From contig JAZGFB010000007.1 of NCBI GenBank assembly GCA_036479015.1, positions 24,140-88,139 on the forward strand: a DNA stretch of 64,000 nt, in the 5' to 3' direction. The notes under the pieces were generated by a model. It saw only the letters and a list, made by a program, of their open reading frames with translations, was not told where the DNA came from and did not search any database. Position numbers and translations under genes: made by a program. The stretch is from NVTR01 sp036479015 (lineage in GTDB: Bacteria; Pseudomonadota; Alphaproteobacteria; Rhodobacterales; Rhodobacteraceae). Below, piece after piece: positions 9,256-17,716 of this stretch (within the stretch, counting starts at the first letter, position 1; the number at the start of each line of letters is the position of its first letter).

Positions 9256-9825
9256 TTATGGCTGATTTTTCTCAAGGAATTCGTGGCCGAGATAACAATT
9301 TGGCAGCCCAAACCCCCAACGCCAGGACAGCCCTGAACAGGGCGCGCCCGCCAGTCTGACGGCGGTATAGATACCGTTTGCAAGCACAACAAATTCTGCG
9401 GCTTTGTCCGGCTGCGTGACCCCGATATCGGCAACACAATTGCGCAGGGCCTGATCTGCTGAAACCCGCGCGTCAAAGCTTGCAACTGCTGTTTCTGTGC
9501 CGCCAGCGTTATAGTAGGATCGATCATGTGCAACACAACAATGCTCCCAAGGCAGGGAGCCGCCCACTTCCTGTTTAAGGGCCGGAAACTGCACCGATAG
9601 TTCGTTCCAGATTGCCGACATTCCGCCGCTGCAGCCATCGGTGACAAAGACAGCGGATGGGGCCTCGGATCTGGCTTTTACCAGCAATTTATGGCTGGTG
9701 ATTTCGATCTGGCGTTCCAGCCAATGCTGGCCCACCTCTGCATTTCGAAACCAAAATGCCGTCGCAGGGATAGCAACGATTACCGTTGCAGCCAGTGCAA
9801 AAATGATCTTGGATTTTTTGGCCAT
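9256..9825 (-). CDS. Membrane-anchored phospholipase A2-like protein
   Basis: 189 residues with an N-terminal hydrophobic anchor (about residues 7-25), then an exported domain. Around residues 94-104 it carries EHCCVAHDRSYYN, which matches the CCxxHD active-site helix of secretory phospholipase A2; TDGCSGGMS at 62-70 and further cysteines (C129, C163, C177) suggest disulfides in the periplasm. The family would hydrolyse the sn-2 ester of phospholipids or act on related lipids. Which lipid, and whether calcium is needed, cannot be seen. Homology is inferred from a short motif only. Stands alone between convergent rppH and the nuclease-family gene. Confidence 0.55.
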   Translation of the reverse strand: MAKKSKIIFALAATVIVAIPATAFWFRNAEVGQHWLERQIEITSHKLLVKARSEAPSAVFVTDGCSGGMSAIWNELSVQFPALKQEVGGSLPWEHCCVAHDRSYYNAGGTETAVASFDARVSADQALRNCVADIGVTQPDKAAEFVVLANGIYTAVRLAGAPCSGLSWRWGFGLPNCYLGHEFLEKNQP

Positions 9826-9862
9826 TGTCAGTCAGTTTCCACAGGTGTCCCTTTGATACTAT

Positions 9863-11017
9863 CTAAATATCAATATCGGCCCAAATGAGATGATGATCCG
9901 ATGCGGCATGGTGTTTTTGTGTCATTTCCGGATAGACATCCCAGCGCTTGGGGCTGGAACCTGGCCAGGCACCTTTTCGAAATATTCCCGCCGTGGTCAC
10001 GTTTTGAAACAGCGCTGGGGAAAGCAACAAATAGTCGATCTTACTGCCGTCATTGCCCAAGCCGTGGGTGCCAATTCCGCGGTGTCCGTTATTGGCATTA
10101 AATTCGAAATCCACAAAATTTGTATGCTCTGAAACATCGCGCAGATCGGTTCCTATAAGCAGCGGTTCAAGTTCATCGCTGTCAGGGGTGTCGTTGAAAT
10201 CACCGAGCACGATAATATTGGTCACGCCTTCGTTGATCAGCCGGTTATAATAGTCGGCTGTTGCCGTTGCCTGGGCCAGCCTTTTGGCTTGGCTGGCCGG
10301 GTTATTGCCACCGAATTTCGATTTGAAATGATTTGGCAAAACAATGATTTTGGTGCCCTGGGGCGTGGTGACTTCATATTCCGGGCAATCCCGGCTGAAA
10401 ATTGGGAAGCCATCGGGCTTTAGGTCATCAACATGGCTGCGCATGACACCAATGGGAAACCCTGTCTTTGTGGCCAGCCCAACGTCAATACCGCGCCCGT
10501 CATTGCCATCAATAATCATGATGTGACGGTAGGGTTTGGGGCGGCCCAACCTGTCAGACATGACCCGTTGAAATTCCAGCAGTACCGGGCGGCTTTCGGC
10601 CTCGACCACGGCTAAAATATCGGCGTCAACGTCCCAGATAGTTTTTGCGGTAAGTGTCATCGCAATCTCATCCACGGTTTCTGACTTTAGCTCACACCAG
10701 CCAACCCAACCATCCCGGCCATCTGCAACTATTTCGCGCGGCAGGGCAGCATCGCGTGGGCGCTTAATTAGTTTTCCGCGAATTTTGCGTATGCGGGTAA
10801 ATGTGCGGCTGGTGCCTTCGTCGCGGTGCAACATGCCCAACTGTTCAATCAGCACCAGCATCCGTGATTTGTCAGCGGCGCTATATGTGGCCTTGGCGAA
10901 CAGGCTGTTAAGTTCGGCAAAGCTATCCAGAACCTGGCTGTGGGAATCTGCGTCTTCCCCGTTGAATGCTTTGGCACGGTCAAAAAGGTTTTCTACGTTA
11001 TAAGCTGCTACGCGCAT
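9863..11017 (-). CDS. Endonuclease/exonuclease/phosphatase family protein
   Basis: 384 residues of the EEP (DNase I-like) superfamily of metal-dependent phosphodiesterases. Seen: the N-terminal MRVAAYNVENLFDRA with the catalytic Asn and a metal-binding Glu region, IVLPNHFKSK, VLGDFNDTPDSDEL, and the C-terminal SDHHLIWADI. There is no signal peptide, so it is probably cytosolic. Substrate (DNA, phosphoinositide or other) is unknown; the family is functionally broad. Lies between two envelope-related genes but with a 37-base gap to the next gene and its own AGGAGATTTTCA ribosome site. Confidence 0.85.
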   Translation of the reverse strand: MRVAAYNVENLFDRAKAFNGEDADSHSQVLDSFAELNSLFAKATYSAADKSRMLVLIEQLGMLHRDEGTSRTFTRIRKIRGKLIKRPRDAALPREIVADGRDGWVGWCELKSETVDEIAMTLTAKTIWDVDADILAVVEAESRPVLLEFQRVMSDRLGRPKPYRHIMIIDGNDGRGIDVGLATKTGFPIGVMRSHVDDLKPDGFPIFSRDCPEYEVTTPQGTKIIVLPNHFKSKFGGNNPASQAKRLAQATATADYYNRLINEGVTNIIVLGDFNDTPDSDELEPLLIGTDLRDVSEHTNFVDFEFNANNGHRGIGTHGLGNDGSKIDYLLLSPALFQNVTTAGIFRKGAWPGSSPKRWDVYPEMTQKHHAASDHHLIWADIDI

Positions 11018-11068
11018 TGAAAATCTCCTACTTTAAAAATGCAATGCTAGCAGGGTTTCGTGGAATCG

Positions 11069-12202
11069 CTAAACCCCAAGTTTTTGTAGTATTTTCAAGG
11101 TTGGATAGCCGTCGGCAATTAGGCCCGCCGCATGCTGGTATTGCTGCAATGCTTGCTTGGAATTTTCCCCGAACAGTCCATCGGCACCTTTGGTGTTAAA
11201 GCCCTTTTCTGTCAGCTTTACCTGCAATTGGCGCAGCGCCGCACGGTCAAGGGGGGTGTCATCCACCGGCCAGTCTGCCGCAAAACCAACGGCACCGGTA
11301 ATTTTGGCCGCCAGATGTGACACGGCCATGCAATAGGGCACGGATCGGTTGTAGCTCAGCAATACGTTGAAATTGGCTGAGGTCAGGAAGGCCGGGCCAT
11401 TGGCCCCTGCCGGTAGTAGAATTGACATGGGGCCAGTAAGTGGCTGATCTGTTATGACCCCAAGTTTTTCCCAATCTTGGGGGCTTTTGGCCACGTTTGG
11501 GCCTGATAAAGCATAGTTAAACGACGGCGGGATTTTGACCTTTGACATGCAGGTCAGGTTTGGGTGCCAACCAGCGGTTTGTAGAAATTTTGCCGTGGTA
11601 GCCAGGGCGTCGGTTGGGTCATAGGCCCAAATGTTGCAGTGCCCGTCACCGTCAAAATCAACGGCATTTTGCAGGAAGCTGGTGGGCATCAGTTGGGTGT
11701 GGCCCATGGCACCGGCCCAAGAGCCAAGCATTGCATCCACAGTCACAGCGCCAGATTGAACGATTTTCAATGCGGCTATCAATTGGGTTTCAAACAGCTG
11801 CTCGCGTCGGCCTTCATATGCCAATGTGGCAAGGGATTGGACAGTTGAAAGTTCGCCTCGGATTGTCCCGTATGCGGATTCTAACCCCCATATTGCGACG
11901 ATAATTTCCGCTGGGATGCCGTAGGTTGTTTCTAAGCTGTTAAGCAGGCCTGCGTTTTCGGACAGTGCGGTTTTTCCGTTTTTGACACGGGTATTGGACA
12001 CTGCTTTTTCCAGATAGCGCCAAATTGGCAGGGTGTTTTCGGGCTGCTGCCTATCGGATGACACGATGCTTGGATCAAATGTAACGGTGGAAAACGCCTG
12101 ATCAAATACTGCCTTTGAAATCCCGCGCCGCTTGGCGACAGTTTCAAACCGGATTAGCCAGTCTGAGAAATCCTGTTGGTTAGGCTTATTGGCGGCCATC
12201 AT
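11069..12202 (-). CDS. MltB-type lytic murein transglycosylase with peptidoglycan-binding domain
   Basis: Glycan-strand lyase of the MltB (SLT) family: 377 residues with WGLESAYGTIRGEL (catalytic Glu) near residue 110, AGAMGHTQLMP, and a C-terminal PG_binding_1 domain (about 320-377: DGLFGENSKQALQQYQ). Odd: the frame opens at MMAANKPNQQD with no signal peptide or lipobox, and an in-frame TGA lies two codons upstream, so no longer export-competent start exists. It begins 10 bases after the rnr stop. Either export uses another route, the 5' end has been lost, or the base call is wrong here. Confidence 0.88.
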   Translation of the reverse strand: MMAANKPNQQDFSDWLIRFETVAKRRGISKAVFDQAFSTVTFDPSIVSSDRQQPENTLPIWRYLEKAVSNTRVKNGKTALSENAGLLNSLETTYGIPAEIIVAIWGLESAYGTIRGELSTVQSLATLAYEGRREQLFETQLIAALKIVQSGAVTVDAMLGSWAGAMGHTQLMPTSFLQNAVDFDGDGHCNIWAYDPTDALATTAKFLQTAGWHPNLTCMSKVKIPPSFNYALSGPNVAKSPQDWEKLGVITDQPLTGPMSILLPAGANGPAFLTSANFNVLLSYNRSVPYCMAVSHLAAKITGAVGFAADWPVDDTPLDRAALRQLQVKLTEKGFNTKGADGLFGENSKQALQQYQHAAGLIADGYPTLKILQKLGV

Positions 12203-12211
12203 TGTTCAGCT

Positions 12212-14464
12212 TTATTTTCTCTTACGCGAAACACTGCGTTTGGATTTTGTTGTCTGGCGCCCTTTGCGCCCGGATTTATGGCGCCCGAAAGGTCTATGGG
12301 ATTTGCCCTGGGTGGGAATGGCCTTATCTTCAAGCGTTAAAATTTCCAATATCAGCCCGCCGGTTTCAGGTGCCGCTTGGGTCACTCGCACCGTTACGCG
12401 CAGGCCCAACGCGATTTTCATTCCAGTATCGGACCCCACCAATGTTTGATCACCGGCGTCAAATGTAAAGTATTCCTGCCCCAGGGTGCGCACAGGAACC
12501 AAGCCATCGGCACCGGTTTCGTCAAGCTTTACAAAGGCACCAAATTTGGCAACGCCGCTGATCCGGCCGGTAAATTCGGCGTCGGTTCTTTCGCTAAGGT
12601 AAGCGGCCAAATAGCGATCGGTTGTGTCCCGCTCTGCAGCCATTGAGCGCCGTTCGGTCGCCGAAATGGCAATGGCTGTTTCGTCCAACCATTCGTTCTG
12701 GTCAGCGCCCAGGCCGTCATCACCCCAACCATGTGCAGAGATCAGCGCCCTGTGGACGATCAGATCGGCATAGCGCCTAATGGGCGAGGTGAAATGTCCA
12801 TAGGACGCCAGCGCCAGGCCGAAATGACCAAGGTTTCTGCGGCTGTAATAGGCTTGGGTCATTGAGCGCAGCGTTGACAGGTTTATCAGGTCGCTAAACT
12901 CTGTTCCTGATGCCTGCTGCAACAACCCGTTAATCTGACGGGTGTGTAAAACCTGCCCCTTGGCCAATACCAGACCGGTTGCCTTGGCAACCTCGTGCAG
13001 CATTTCTATCTTTTCGCGCGGGGGCTCTTCATGGACCCGGAACAGCAGTTGCTGGCCGCGGCTTGTCAGTTCTTGGGCGGCGGAAACATTGGCAAGTATC
13101 ATGAACTCTTCGATAAGCTTATGAACATCCAGGCGCTCTTTAAGCTGCACTGACAATACCGTACCGTCGGCATCCAGCTGAATTTTTCTTTCCGGCAGTT
13201 CCAGTTCAAGGGGCCCACGTTTTTGCCGCGCTTTGGATACGGTTTGAAAGGCGGCAAATAGTGGTGCGATAATGTCGACCATAAGCGGCGCAGCCTTGGC
13301 ACTTGGCGCACCATCAAAAGCGGCTTGAACCTCGGCGTAGTTCAGCGACGCCACGGACCTGAGCAGCCCACGTACAAACCTATGGGATATTTTTTCCCCA
13401 TCTACGTCAAAGACCATTTGAACCGCAATGCAGGCCCGATCGACGCCTTCGTGCAGCGAGCAAAGATCGCCTGACAGGTGCTCGGGCAGCATTGGGACGA
13501 CGCGGTCTGGGAAATAGCTGGAATTGCCACGTTTTTGCGCCTCGGTATCCAGGTGTGAGCCGGGTTTAACATAGGCGGATACGTCCGCGATTGCCACCCA
13601 GACGACATGGCCGCCCTTGTTCTTAGGGTCGGTGTCAGCCTTGGCAAAAACAGCGTCATCGCGATCGCGCGCGTCTGCGGGATCTATGGTGATAAACGGC
13701 AGGCCGGTTAAATCTTTGCGATCACCCAGCACGGGCGGGGTGGCATTTTCGGCCTCTTGCAGCACTGATGCCGGGAAAATATCGGGAATGCCGTGTTGAT
13801 GAATGGCGATCAGCGAAACCGATTTGGGCGCGCTGGGGTCGCCCAGACGTTCGGTTATGCGCACCAGTGGCAGACCCGACCGGCCCCGAGATTTGACCAG
13901 CTCGGCCTGTACCAGTTCACCGTCTTGCGCGCCGTTAGTTGCACCATTTTGGACCCGCCAGCCGTCTTTTGCGCGGCGGTCAACCGGCGCCACATGGCCG
14001 CCATCCCTTTCGGAGCTGAATATCCCAATCACGTTCTCTGAGATTGCCCCGATGCGCCGTATCAGCCGCCCCTCATAGCTATGTTCTTGCCCGGCAACCT
14101 TGGCTAACCGCGCCAGTATTCTATCGCCGGCACCAAGGGCGGTTTTGTCTTTGCTGGTGAGCAGCAACACTTTTGGGGGCTCTGTTTCGCCCTGCCACTC
14201 CACAGGGCTGGCAAACAGATCGCCGTCACTATCGGGGGCAAGCACTTGCAGGACCGACACAGGTGGCAGGTTTTCGGGGTCAAAATATGTTTTTTGACGC
14301 CGCTTCAGGCTGCCGTCTTTTTCCAATTCCTTGAGGATTCTTTTTAAATCGATCCGGTCAGCGCCTTTGATGCCAAAGGCCTTGGCCACATCGCGCTTTG
14401 AGGCCTTTTTGGGATTTTCAGTGATCCAGGCCAGGATATCTTGTTTTGAGGGTACGTTTTTCAT
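12212..14464 (-). CDS. rnr: Ribonuclease R
   Basis: Processive 3'-5' exoribonuclease that degrades structured RNA and takes part in rRNA quality control and trans-translation. 750 residues: an N-terminal winged-helix region (1-70), cold-shock/OB domains, the RNB catalytic domain with FITIDPADARDRDDAVF (about 255-275) holding the metal aspartates, and an S1 domain around 630-715 (FTGRISGVAKFGAFVKLDE). The C-terminal 40 residues are strongly basic (GRHKSGRKGRQ... KSKRSVSRKRK), typical of RNase R. Full length. Confidence 0.96.
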   Translation of the reverse strand: MKNVPSKQDILAWITENPKKASKRDVAKAFGIKGADRIDLKRILKELEKDGSLKRRQKTYFDPENLPPVSVLQVLAPDSDGDLFASPVEWQGETEPPKVLLLTSKDKTALGAGDRILARLAKVAGQEHSYEGRLIRRIGAISENVIGIFSSERDGGHVAPVDRRAKDGWRVQNGATNGAQDGELVQAELVKSRGRSGLPLVRITERLGDPSAPKSVSLIAIHQHGIPDIFPASVLQEAENATPPVLGDRKDLTGLPFITIDPADARDRDDAVFAKADTDPKNKGGHVVWVAIADVSAYVKPGSHLDTEAQKRGNSSYFPDRVVPMLPEHLSGDLCSLHEGVDRACIAVQMVFDVDGEKISHRFVRGLLRSVASLNYAEVQAAFDGAPSAKAAPLMVDIIAPLFAAFQTVSKARQKRGPLELELPERKIQLDADGTVLSVQLKERLDVHKLIEEFMILANVSAAQELTSRGQQLLFRVHEEPPREKIEMLHEVAKATGLVLAKGQVLHTRQINGLLQQASGTEFSDLINLSTLRSMTQAYYSRRNLGHFGLALASYGHFTSPIRRYADLIVHRALISAHGWGDDGLGADQNEWLDETAIAISATERRSMAAERDTTDRYLAAYLSERTDAEFTGRISGVAKFGAFVKLDETGADGLVPVRTLGQEYFTFDAGDQTLVGSDTGMKIALGLRVTVRVTQAAPETGGLILEILTLEDKAIPTQGKSHRPFGRHKSGRKGRQTTKSKRSVSRKRK

Positions 14465-14512
14465 GGGCCCCGCCTATCACAGGCGTTTGCAATCGTCTTG
14501 GGAATAATTGCG

Positions 14513-15100
14513 TCACAGGTCGCTTGGGATATCCACATCTGACAGCGTTGAAACCAGTGCGAACCGCCGACCCGCCAGGTTTGCAATGCTGTCGTTTAGC
14601 GCATGTTCGCTGGACCACCGAACCCCCTGCAAAAGCCCAGCCTGATAGGCCTGAACACGCTTGGCTCCGATCAGCCAATACCCGCCATCGGTTGCGGGCC
14701 CAAATACAAATTCATCGGACCCCAAAGCCCTGAAGGCCCTTTCAATGTGGTGTCGCCTGATTGCAGGGATGTCGGAGCCAACTATCAGAACCGGACCCTT
14801 GGGCATTGCCCTGAATATCCGTTCCATCCTGTCGCCGATATCGCCCGCGCCTTGCGGGAACCGCAACAGATCGCGTGGCCAGACAGTGCTGGTTAACCCG
14901 GCGTGGTCGGGGGCCACGGCCAGCACAATTTCCCACCTGGGGTCGCGCAGCCGCTGCAGTGTTGTCAGGGCATTTTGTCGGTACCATCTGGCCGCAACTG
15001 TGTGGCCGATTTCCTGGCCCAGCCGGGTTTTCGCCCGACCTGGGCGCGGTTCTTTGACCATTACAACCAGGCGGCGGCGATATTCAGGCGAAGTAGTCAC
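14513..15100 (-). CDS. DUF2064 / TIGR04282-type nucleotide-sugar transferase-like protein
   Basis: 195-residue protein with a GT-A-like fold of the DUF2064 family, some members of which sit in arsenosugar or glycolipid pathways. Seen: VVMVKEPRPGRAKTRLG at the N-terminus (nucleotide-binding loop), VLIVGSDIPAI with an aspartate in the position of a DxD-like metal site, and FGPATDGGYWLIG. Cytosolic, no signal. It overlaps the 3' end of dapE by 17 bases, so it is co-transcribed with it, although no pathway link is known. Substrate unassigned. Confidence 0.8.
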   Translation of the reverse strand: MTTSPEYRRRLVVMVKEPRPGRAKTRLGQEIGHTVAARWYRQNALTTLQRLRDPRWEIVLAVAPDHAGLTSTVWPRDLLRFPQGAGDIGDRMERIFRAMPKGPVLIVGSDIPAIRRHHIERAFRALGSDEFVFGPATDGGYWLIGAKRVQAYQAGLLQGVRWSSEHALNDSIANLAGRRFALVSTLSDVDIPSDL

Positions 15101-16235
15101 TAATAATCTGGCTGTAAATGTCTTTAAGTTGATGAATATGGGCGATTTTTACACACTCGTCCACGCCGTGCATGCGCACAGGAACAAGCCCAAATTCAGC
15201 AACCGGACAGTGGTTTTTCATAAAGCGCGCGTCAGATGTGCCCCCAGATGTCGACAGCTGTGGCACCCGATTGGTGTGCGCTTTCACAGCATTGGTTATA
15301 AGGTCAGAAAAATCGCCGGGGGGCGTTAGGAAGCTTTCCCCAGAAATATTTGTGGCTGTTTCAATATTAACCCCAGTCTGTTGGCAGATCAGGTCAATTT
15401 CTTTTTGGATCCAGTCCAACAGCCCGGCTGATGTCTGGGTGTCATTAAACCTAATGTTGACCGTCGCCTTACACTGGGCAGCAATGACATTTGTCGCAGG
15501 GTTTCCTGTGTCAATTGTGGTGACAGCCAATGTTGATGGGTCAAAATGCTCTGATCCGTCATCCAGTTTATGTGCCGCAAGCCTGTGCATCAAAATGGCA
15601 ATGGGCACCACGGGGTTATTGGCTTTGTCCGGATAGGCCACATGGCCCTGTATCCCTGTCGCGGTAAAATGGACGGTCAAAGACCCGCGGCGGCCAATTT
15701 TTACCGCCTCACCCATGTGGTTTGGGCAGGTGGGTTCACCGACCAGACAGACCGACATGGCTTCGTTTTGTGCGTTCATCCAGTCAAGTAATGCGACGGT
15801 TCCATCGGTAGCGGGGCCTTCTTCATCACCGGTAATTGCCAGCAAAATGGCGCCGTCTGGCGGGGCGTGCGCGACAAAGTCTATTGCCGCTGAGACAAAG
15901 GCGGCTACACCTGATTTCATATCAGACGCGCCGCGCCCAAAAAGCGTGCCATCGCGAATTTCTGCGCCAAAGGGATCAACGCTCCAGGCGGCCCTATCGC
16001 CAACCGGCACCACATCTGTATGTCCGTTAAAGCCGAAGGAACGCGCCGCTCCCTTGGCCCCCCAGCGGGCAAACAGGTTGGAAACCTTGCCCCGGTCAAC
16101 ACGGCTGCATTCAAAACCGGCACGGCTCAATATGGGTTGTAATAGTTCCAATGCGCCGCCTTCATCGGGCGTCACTGACGCGCATCGAACCAGGTCGGCG
16201 GTCAGTGCGACCGGGTCTGTTGGGGGCAGGGTCAA
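15084..16235 (-). CDS. dapE: Succinyl-diaminopimelate desuccinylase
   Basis: Zn-dependent M20-family hydrolase that frees LL-diaminopimelate from its N-succinyl form in the lysine and peptidoglycan pathway. 383 residues. Seen: GFNGHTDVVPVGD, ITGDEEGPATDGT with the catalytic Glu pair, VGEPTCPNHMGEAVKIGRRG, TSGGTSDARFM, and the late metal histidine in VRMHGVDECVK. Forms a two-gene unit with the downstream DUF2064 gene. DapD, the enzyme of the same pathway, lies 3 kb away on the same strand, separated by two plus-strand genes. Confidence 0.96.
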   Translation of the reverse strand: MTLPPTDPVALTADLVRCASVTPDEGGALELLQPILSRAGFECSRVDRGKVSNLFARWGAKGAARSFGFNGHTDVVPVGDRAAWSVDPFGAEIRDGTLFGRGASDMKSGVAAFVSAAIDFVAHAPPDGAILLAITGDEEGPATDGTVALLDWMNAQNEAMSVCLVGEPTCPNHMGEAVKIGRRGSLTVHFTATGIQGHVAYPDKANNPVVPIAILMHRLAAHKLDDGSEHFDPSTLAVTTIDTGNPATNVIAAQCKATVNIRFNDTQTSAGLLDWIQKEIDLICQQTGVNIETATNISGESFLTPPGDFSDLITNAVKAHTNRVPQLSTSGGTSDARFMKNHCPVAEFGLVPVRMHGVDECVKIAHIHQLKDIYSQIISDYFA

Positions 16236-16594
16236 AACATTCTCACCAGTGCAGTTGAAGAGTTATCGCCACTGTCTACCGTGGCAATTTTTGTGTCTAA
16301 AGCGCATCACAGGCCAGCCGTAGAAACAATTCCTAAGGCCAGTATGTTAACAGATTCAATACCATACGCCATAGTAGGGCCAATAATAAAAAAACACGAC
16401 AGCGGCAGGACGGATATCGACAGCATCACATTGTGAACCGGGCAGCGCTATTTGCCCTGATTTTCGCTATGCGACACCTGCCAAACAGGAAATGTGGAGC
16501 AAGTTTTGAAAATTGGTGCGCGCTATCGACGGCCTGATTGTATTTGCCTATTTGGCTCATGGCTGTGCAACACAGCCCCCATGGGGTGCCGCCC
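16236..16594. other. Non-coding stretch between dapE and the Hint-domain gene
   Basis: About 360 bases between divergent genes, presumably holding both promoters. It contains one weak hairpin (GCCAC 16268-16272, GTGGC 16281-16285, followed by AATTTTTG) and an A-run at 16389-16395, but no convincing -35/-10 pair, RNA gene or conserved ORF is visible. Confidence 0.5.
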
Positions 16595-17665
16595 ATGAGT
16601 TGGCTGGCAATCAATGACAGTCCGGGTGCAGGCGCAGGGCAAGTTTCAGACACTTTAGTAAGCCAGGAAAAGCTGCTTATCAAAGGCTCGCTGATCATCG
16701 ACGTCGATTTTCGGATGGGCCAAAAGGCACCCTGCAAATTGTTAACCCAGTGTGAAAGCGGCACCTGGAACCGCAGTTTCAACCTGTTTTTAAATCCGGA
16801 TTATTCTTTGTCACTGGAAATCGAGCAGGGTGATTTGAGAACATATGTAAGGCTTAGTAGTATCAACCTAAGGGACGCCGGTGCGGTGCGTTTGACATAT
16901 TCTTGGGACGCGCCCCGAAAATATGGCCTTTTGACTGCCGAAGATCGGGACGATGGGGCGATTTACCAAGCCCAGGTGGATTCCCCGATACCGTACCCCA
17001 TGGAAGACGCCATAAAATTGATAACGGGTACCCAAAATTCCCATTATGATGAAAGACTGGTCGGCTTGGCCCTGTCTGACCATGTGGCACCCATAGGGCC
17101 TGCACCAACAATTGCAGCCGGTGCGCAAATTTGCACTGACGCTGGCCACTGTCCGATTGAACGACTTAATATCGGCGATATGGTTTTGACCGGTGGCGGT
17201 CAGTTTCAACCTGTAAGATCAATTATCAGCCAACGGTACCCCGCGATCGGTACCACAGCGCCTGTAAAGATCCGGGCCCCGTTCTTTGGATTGGATGATG
17301 ATCTGATGGTGGCAATGGGCCAGCGCCTGTTACTGTCAAGCATCGACAACGAATACAACCTGGGCCAAAGCACGATACAAATCGAAGCTGGCGGCCTGAT
17401 CGGGCACCCTGCCGTGTCGCGTGTTGACACACAGTTGTGCTCGGCCTTTTATCAGGTTCTTGTTGACAGCCACGATTTTATGCAGGCTTCCGGTGCATGG
17501 GTGGAAACCCTGTATGTTGGATATCTGAAAAACTCTCCGGACATACTTGCGACGACGGCGCTGTCTGGGATTCCCATGGAAATTATCCCTTTGCATCGAC
17601 CACATGCCCATCCAGTGCTAAGGGACTATGAAAGACAGGCGTTGCTTGAAACGCTAACTGCTTAA
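16595..17665 (+). CDS. Hint-domain protein
   Basis: 356 residues from ATG 16595; MSWLAINDSPGAG is the usual N-terminus of this Rhodobacterales family, so in-frame starts at 16559 and 16538 are rejected. An N-terminal domain of ~170 residues (LIKGSLIIDVDF, VRLTYSWDAP) is followed by a Hint (hedgehog/intein) domain from about residue 178: ICTDAGHCPIERLNIGDMVLT, then GGGQFQPVRSI and MAMGQRLLLSS-like positions. Hint domains self-cleave at a Cys or Ser; the Cys in ICTDAG is the candidate. Biological role unknown. No signal peptide; such proteins often leave by type I secretion, which is not demonstrable here. Confidence 0.8.
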   Translation: MSWLAINDSPGAGAGQVSDTLVSQEKLLIKGSLIIDVDFRMGQKAPCKLLTQCESGTWNRSFNLFLNPDYSLSLEIEQGDLRTYVRLSSINLRDAGAVRLTYSWDAPRKYGLLTAEDRDDGAIYQAQVDSPIPYPMEDAIKLITGTQNSHYDERLVGLALSDHVAPIGPAPTIAAGAQICTDAGHCPIERLNIGDMVLTGGGQFQPVRSIISQRYPAIGTTAPVKIRAPFFGLDDDLMVAMGQRLLLSSIDNEYNLGQSTIQIEAGGLIGHPAVSRVDTQLCSAFYQVLVDSHDFMQASGAWVETLYVGYLKNSPDILATTALSGIPMEIIPLHRPHAHPVLRDYERQALLETLTA

Positions 17666-17716
17666 AAGCCAAATTGCGTCCCTGTCAATTTATAGGGCCT
17701 ATCACCGGGAACTGAA

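Noticed and set aside
9242..9258. TAAATC/GATTTA hairpin after rppH
   Set aside because: Weak A/T stem overlapping the convergent gene's stop; not a convincing terminator.
14661..15329. 222-codon open frame on the plus strand
   Set aside because: It lies antisense to the DUF2064 gene and dapE, which have clear family motifs and coupled ends; its product is Pro/Arg-rich shadow sequence.
16268..16285. GCCAC/GTGGC hairpin followed by AATTTTTG as a terminator
   Set aside because: Only 5 bp, and no gene ends here on the plus strand.
17130..17665. An intein in the Hint-domain gene
   Set aside because: There is no host protein on either side and the N-terminal domain is the usual Hint-family partner in this order, so it is not a splicing insertion.
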